DNA of 64,000 nucleotides, taken from the NCBI RefSeq assembly GCF_002266465.3, contig NZ_CP029427.2, positions 4,714,501-4,778,500 of the forward strand, written 5' to 3'. Shown in pieces: positions 61,148 to 64,000 of this stretch; the first letter of the stretch is position 1; each line of letters starts with the position of its first letter. The position numbers were made by a program, and so were the translations under genes. The notes below the pieces were generated by a model, which was given only the letters and a program-made list of their open reading frames with translations, did no database searches and was not told where the DNA came from. The stretch is from Bradyrhizobium symbiodeficiens. GTDB lineage: Bacteria; Pseudomonadota; Alphaproteobacteria; Rhizobiales; Xanthobacteraceae.

Positions 61148-61609
61148 ATGGCAAAGGCGAGGAAGCTGTTCACCATCGGCTATGAGCAGACGCCGCCCGA
61201 GGCGGTGCTGGACGAGCTCGAACAGGCCGGCGTCAAGCTCGTGGTCGACGTGCGCGCGGTGACGTCGTCACGGCGGCCGGGATTTTCCAAGAAGCAGCTT
61301 GCCGCGGGTCTCGACGAGCGCGGCATCGCCTACGTCCACCTCGCCGCGCTGGGCACGCCGAAGGAAGGTCGCCTCGCTGCGCGCAGCGGCCAATACGATT
61401 TGCTGGAGAAGATATTCTCGAAGCACCTGAAGGCGCCGGAGGCCAAAGAGGCGATGGACGAACTCTCGGCGCTGGTGAAGAAGGCCGGCCCCGTGTGCCT
61501 GCTCTGCTACGAGCGCGACCACACCCATTGCCACCGCCAGATGATTGCGGAGATCATCGAGGAGCGCGATGCGGTTGCGGTGAAGAATCTGGCGGGACGG
61601 CAGGTGTAG
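61148..61609 (+). CDS. DUF488 domain protein
   Basis: A 153-residue DUF488 protein with LFTIGYEQTPPEAVLDELEQ, LVVDVRAVTSSRRPGF and the CLLCYERDHTHCHR motif with Cys and His residues near the C-terminus that could bind a metal. The family function is unknown. It starts 8 bp after DUF72, with GAGG close to the ATG, so the two form an operon. Confidence 0.92.
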   Translation: MAKARKLFTIGYEQTPPEAVLDELEQAGVKLVVDVRAVTSSRRPGFSKKQLAAGLDERGIAYVHLAALGTPKEGRLAARSGQYDLLEKIFSKHLKAPEAKEAMDELSALVKKAGPVCLLCYERDHTHCHRQMIAEIIEERDAVAVKNLAGRQV

Positions 61610-61615
61610 CGAACC

Positions 61616-61717
61616 TCGTTCCGGGGCGCGCGTAACGCGAGCCCGGAATCCATTCATCCACCAACTCCGCGACCCGATGGATTCCGGGCTCAGCGCTTCG
61701 CGCTGCCCCGGAATGAC
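61616..61717. repeat. Palindromic intergenic repeat, CGTCATTCCGGGG family
   Basis: A full-type element: TTCCGGGGCGCGCGTAACGC on the left, ATTCCGGGCTCAGCGCTTCG then CCCCGGAATGACG on the right, with CGAGCCCGGAATCCAT and ATGGATTCCGGGCT inside. It lies between the convergent DUF488 and PhzF genes. The first few bases (CAT of CGTCATT) are missing. Confidence 0.85.
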
Positions 61718-61720
61718 GGG

Positions 61721-62635
61721 CTAAGCCACCCCCGCCAGCTTGAACGTCCCCTCCATCATCTGCACGCAGCTGCCGCCGACATGCGCCGAGACGATCTTGC
61801 CGGCCTGCTTGTGCACGCGCGTCAGCAGGAAGCTGGGCCGGCCCATGTCAAAGCCCTGGCCGACCGTGAGCTTGAGTTCGCCATCGCGCACGGGATGGAG
61901 GTCGGCGAAAAGCGCCGCCGCGGCAACTGTGGCGCTGCCGGTGGCGGGATCTTCGACCAGGCTGCCGGCACCGGGCATGAACATCCGCGCCTGGCGCTCG
62001 CACGACGCCTCGGCCGCAGGCACATCTTGCGTATAGAACCAAATCGAAAAAGCGCCATCGCGCGGCAGCATCCGTCCGAACGCGGCGGCATCGGGTTTTG
62101 CGCGACGCACCGCTTCGCGTGAACGCACTTCCGCTACCACGAAGGGAGTCCCGACACTGACGACTTGTGGCGCGTGACGATCGGTCCTGATGTCATCGGC
62201 GCTCAAGGAAAGGCACGCCGCGACCTCATCGGCAGAACATTGCGCAAACCGGGACAGCGGCTGCGGCGCGGTGAGCTCGGTGCTGATCACTCGGTACCGC
62301 TCGCGAAAGATATCGACCGGCACGAGGCCCGCCTTCTCCTCGAACAGCAGGCGCGACTTCGGCTCCTTCGCGAGCGTTGCCAGCACGAAGGCGGTCCCGA
62401 CGTTCGGATGGCCGGCAAAGGGAAGCTCCCGCACCGGCGTGAAGATGCGCACCTCGGCATCATTGGCCTTGTCACGCGGCGGCAGCACAAAGGTGGTCTC
62501 GGAATAATTGAACTCGGTCGCGACCGCCTGCATTTGCGCCGTCGTGAGCCCGCCAGCGTCGAGCACCACGGCGAGCTGGTTGCCGCCGAAGGCGCGATCG
62601 GTGAACACGTCGACGGTGATGTAGCGGCGCTGCAT
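61721..62635 (-). CDS. PhzF family isomerase
   Basis: A 304-residue PhzF-fold protein (two diaminopimelate-epimerase-like halves). The catalytic Glu46 (NYSETTFV) is present, as are FAGHPNVGTAFVLA and GSLVEDPATGSATVAAAALFA. In phenazine synthesis PhzF isomerises a dihydro-hydroxyanthranilate, but no other phz genes are here, so the substrate is likely different. The ATG at 62635 is used; six upstream codons (MHEEET) are in frame. Confidence 0.9.
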   Translation of the reverse strand: MQRRYITVDVFTDRAFGGNQLAVVLDAGGLTTAQMQAVATEFNYSETTFVLPPRDKANDAEVRIFTPVRELPFAGHPNVGTAFVLATLAKEPKSRLLFEEKAGLVPVDIFRERYRVISTELTAPQPLSRFAQCSADEVAACLSLSADDIRTDRHAPQVVSVGTPFVVAEVRSREAVRRAKPDAAAFGRMLPRDGAFSIWFYTQDVPAAEASCERQARMFMPGAGSLVEDPATGSATVAAAALFADLHPVRDGELKLTVGQGFDMGRPSFLLTRVHKQAGKIVSAHVGGSCVQMMEGTFKLAGVA

Positions 62636-62785
62636 CGTCTCTTCCTCATGCAAATCGCGGCCACGACCGGCCGCATCGCGCGCAGTCTACAAGCCGAAAA
62701 CATCACTCGTCATGCCCCAAAATTCGGAGCAATCGGAGCAATCGCCGATGCAAGAGAAACTGTGTGCTACAAGGTGTGGCGCGCC

Positions 62786-64000
62786 CTATCCGAGCTGAAA
62801 CACCGCCACCTTCCGCTCATAGCCGCGCACCTCGACCTCGCCGAGCGCAACGGCATCGTCACCGTCGTTGCCCAGCGCCTCGCGCACGGTCGCGGAAATC
62901 AGGAGTTGCGAACCGAACTCCTTGTTGAGTGCCTCCAGCCGCGAGGCGAAATTCACGGTGTCACCGATCACGGTGTATTCCTTGCGCCGGGGCGAGCCGA
63001 TATTGCCGGCGACGACCTCGCCGAAATGAATGCCGATACCGATTCGAAGCGGCCAGCTCGTCTGCGCGTTGATGCGGTCCATCGCGCTCAGCATCTCGCG
63101 GCCCGCGGCAACGGCACGCTCCGCCGCGTCTGAGGCCTCCAGCGGCGCGCCGAACAAGGCAAGAAAGCCATCGCCCAGGAACTTGTTCACGATGCCGCCC
63201 TGACGGTCGAGAATGTCCACCAGCACTGCAAAGGCGCCGTCGAGCCGGTCGACCACCTCCTGCGGAGTGCGGGACTGCGCGCCCGCCGTGAAGCCGCGAA
63301 AATCGACGAACATCACCGCAACGCTGCGAACGTCGCCGCCCCCGCTGGTCCCGGCCGCCATCAGGCGCTCCACCACTTGCGGGGAGACATGCTGCCCGAA
63401 CAAGTTCGTCACCCGGTCTCGTGCGTTCGCCGCCGCGATGCTCGCGGCAAACTGGCGGCGCAGCTGCGCGCCGACGGCGCCCGCCAGCACGCCGCAGATC
63501 AGGATGATGACGCTGCGCACAGCGTGGAAATAGATCAGGGGATCGCCGGCCTCGTCCGCCGAATTGTAGTACAGCGCGACGGACAGAAGCCCGGCTGCAG
63601 CCACGAAGCCAGTGAATGCAGAGAGCCAGAAATCGAGCCGCAGGGTCGAGAGGATGACGAAGATGAAGTACATGAGCGGCACGGCGAAGCCGAGCGCCTG
63701 GCTTGCGCCCATGGTGCGGGTTTGCAGGATCAGGATCACCGTGGGCAGCGACGTCTCGATCAGCGTGCCGATATAGCGCCTGACGACCGGTACGTCGCGA
63801 TCGAGCCGCAGGTTCTTTCTGATCTGGGTGTGGACCCAGACCTCGAACAGAATGAAGCCGGCGAGTAGAGCATAGACCGCGATAATCCCGTCCGTTCCGC
63901 GCCACACCCGGTTCACCACGCCGGGGTCGATCAAATAGATCGAGGTGAGCAACAGCATCATGATGCAGCCCGTCAGGATCAGTGCCCGCACCCGCAACAG
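62786..64000 (-). CDS. Membrane-bound class III adenylate/guanylate cyclase, N-terminus at the window edge
   Basis: At least 404 residues, with about five to six membrane spans in the first 180 and a class III cyclase domain from about 220 to the end. Metal-binding aspartates are in VAVMFVDFRGFT and NKFLGDGFLALFG; RIGIGIHFGEVVAGNIG and TVIGDTVNFASRL follow. No CHASE2 domain is present, so it is a different sensor type from the cyclase at 54732. The frame runs to the last base of the window; TTG at 63997 could be a start, but the true start probably lies outside. It ends 150 bp from the PhzF gene. Confidence 0.9.
   Translation of the reverse strand: MLRVRALILTGCIMMLLLTSIYLIDPGVVNRVWRGTDGIIAVYALLAGFILFEVWVHTQIRKNLRLDRDVPVVRRYIGTLIETSLPTVILILQTRTMGASQALGFAVPLMYFIFVILSTLRLDFWLSAFTGFVAAAGLLSVALYYNSADEAGDPLIYFHAVRSVIILICGVLAGAVGAQLRRQFAASIAAANARDRVTNLFGQHVSPQVVERLMAAGTSGGGDVRSVAVMFVDFRGFTAGAQSRTPQEVVDRLDGAFAVLVDILDRQGGIVNKFLGDGFLALFGAPLEASDAAERAVAAGREMLSAMDRINAQTSWPLRIGIGIHFGEVVAGNIGSPRRKEYTVIGDTVNFASRLEALNKEFGSQLLISATVREALGNDGDDAVALGEVEVRGYERKVAVFQLG

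Overview
The window is GC-rich chromosomal DNA from an alphaproteobacterium, most likely Bradyrhizobium or a close Nitrobacteraceae relative. Pointers are groESL behind a degenerate CIRCE element, an Usg-family protein, Bcr/CflA, GT87 and GT39-type membrane proteins typical of rhizobia, and many short palindromic intergenic repeats with ends like CGTCATTCCGGGG that are characteristic of Bradyrhizobium genomes. The genus call is an inference; no rRNA is present. There is one tRNA (Leu, UAA) and no sign of a prophage, insertion sequence with transposase, or CRISPR array.

Layout. 1-3.6 kb: edge of a membrane-anchored hypothetical gene, a zf-CHCC protein, an FAD monooxygenase, a lipoprotein, tRNA-Leu, a CBS-like protein and a probable pseudogene. 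3.9-9.5 kb: surface-polysaccharide-type locus (two SAM methyltransferases, GT2, asparagine synthase, GT87). 9.9-11.1 kb: Bcr/CflA efflux pump. 11.4-25.2 kb: a peptide and amide scavenging region with a family-5 solute-binding protein, an M20 carboxypeptidase, a DadA-like dehydrogenase behind a tandem glycine riboswitch, a Dpp-type transporter behind a sigma-54-like promoter, an MlrC-type M81 protein, an M20 amidohydrolase, an amidase and an enoyl-CoA hydratase. 25.3-30.8 kb: quinone oxidoreductase, HCCA isomerase, GST, a stand-alone core-MetE, a protein with an Ada-like zinc motif, Gpt and a CinA-like protein.

31.1-35.8 kb is the Anbu neighbourhood: circularly permuted ATP-grasp, alpha-E protein, transglutaminase and the proteasome-like peptidase Anbu, with an AhpD/CMD-like gene inside. 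This is a recurrent but poorly understood bacterial system and the best candidate here for unusual biology. 35.8-44.8 kb: SDR, MFS, CNT nucleoside transporter, rhomboid protease, MgtC, cupin and a GT41 (O-GlcNAc-transferase-like) TPR protein. 44.8-47.5 kb: usg, CIRCE and groESL. 47.5-47.8 kb: a truncated GIY-YIG endonuclease sitting between two halves of a palindromic repeat.

47.8-59.3 kb: signal peptidase I, a LysR regulator divergent from an isochorismatase-GST pair, a secreted caspase-like peptidase, a tlde1-type L,D-transpeptidase, a FecR-domain protein preceded by a perfect 18-bp palindrome and followed by a four-copy 14-bp tandem repeat, a CHASE2 adenylate cyclase, and a GT39 plus GT2-GtrA pair. 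59.5-64 kb: two small exported or membrane proteins, a DUF72-DUF488 pair, a PhzF protein and a second class III cyclase running off the right edge.

Most intergenic gaps above about 90 bp downstream of genes carry palindromic repeats of at least four families. All family calls are from motifs read by eye; no database search was possible.
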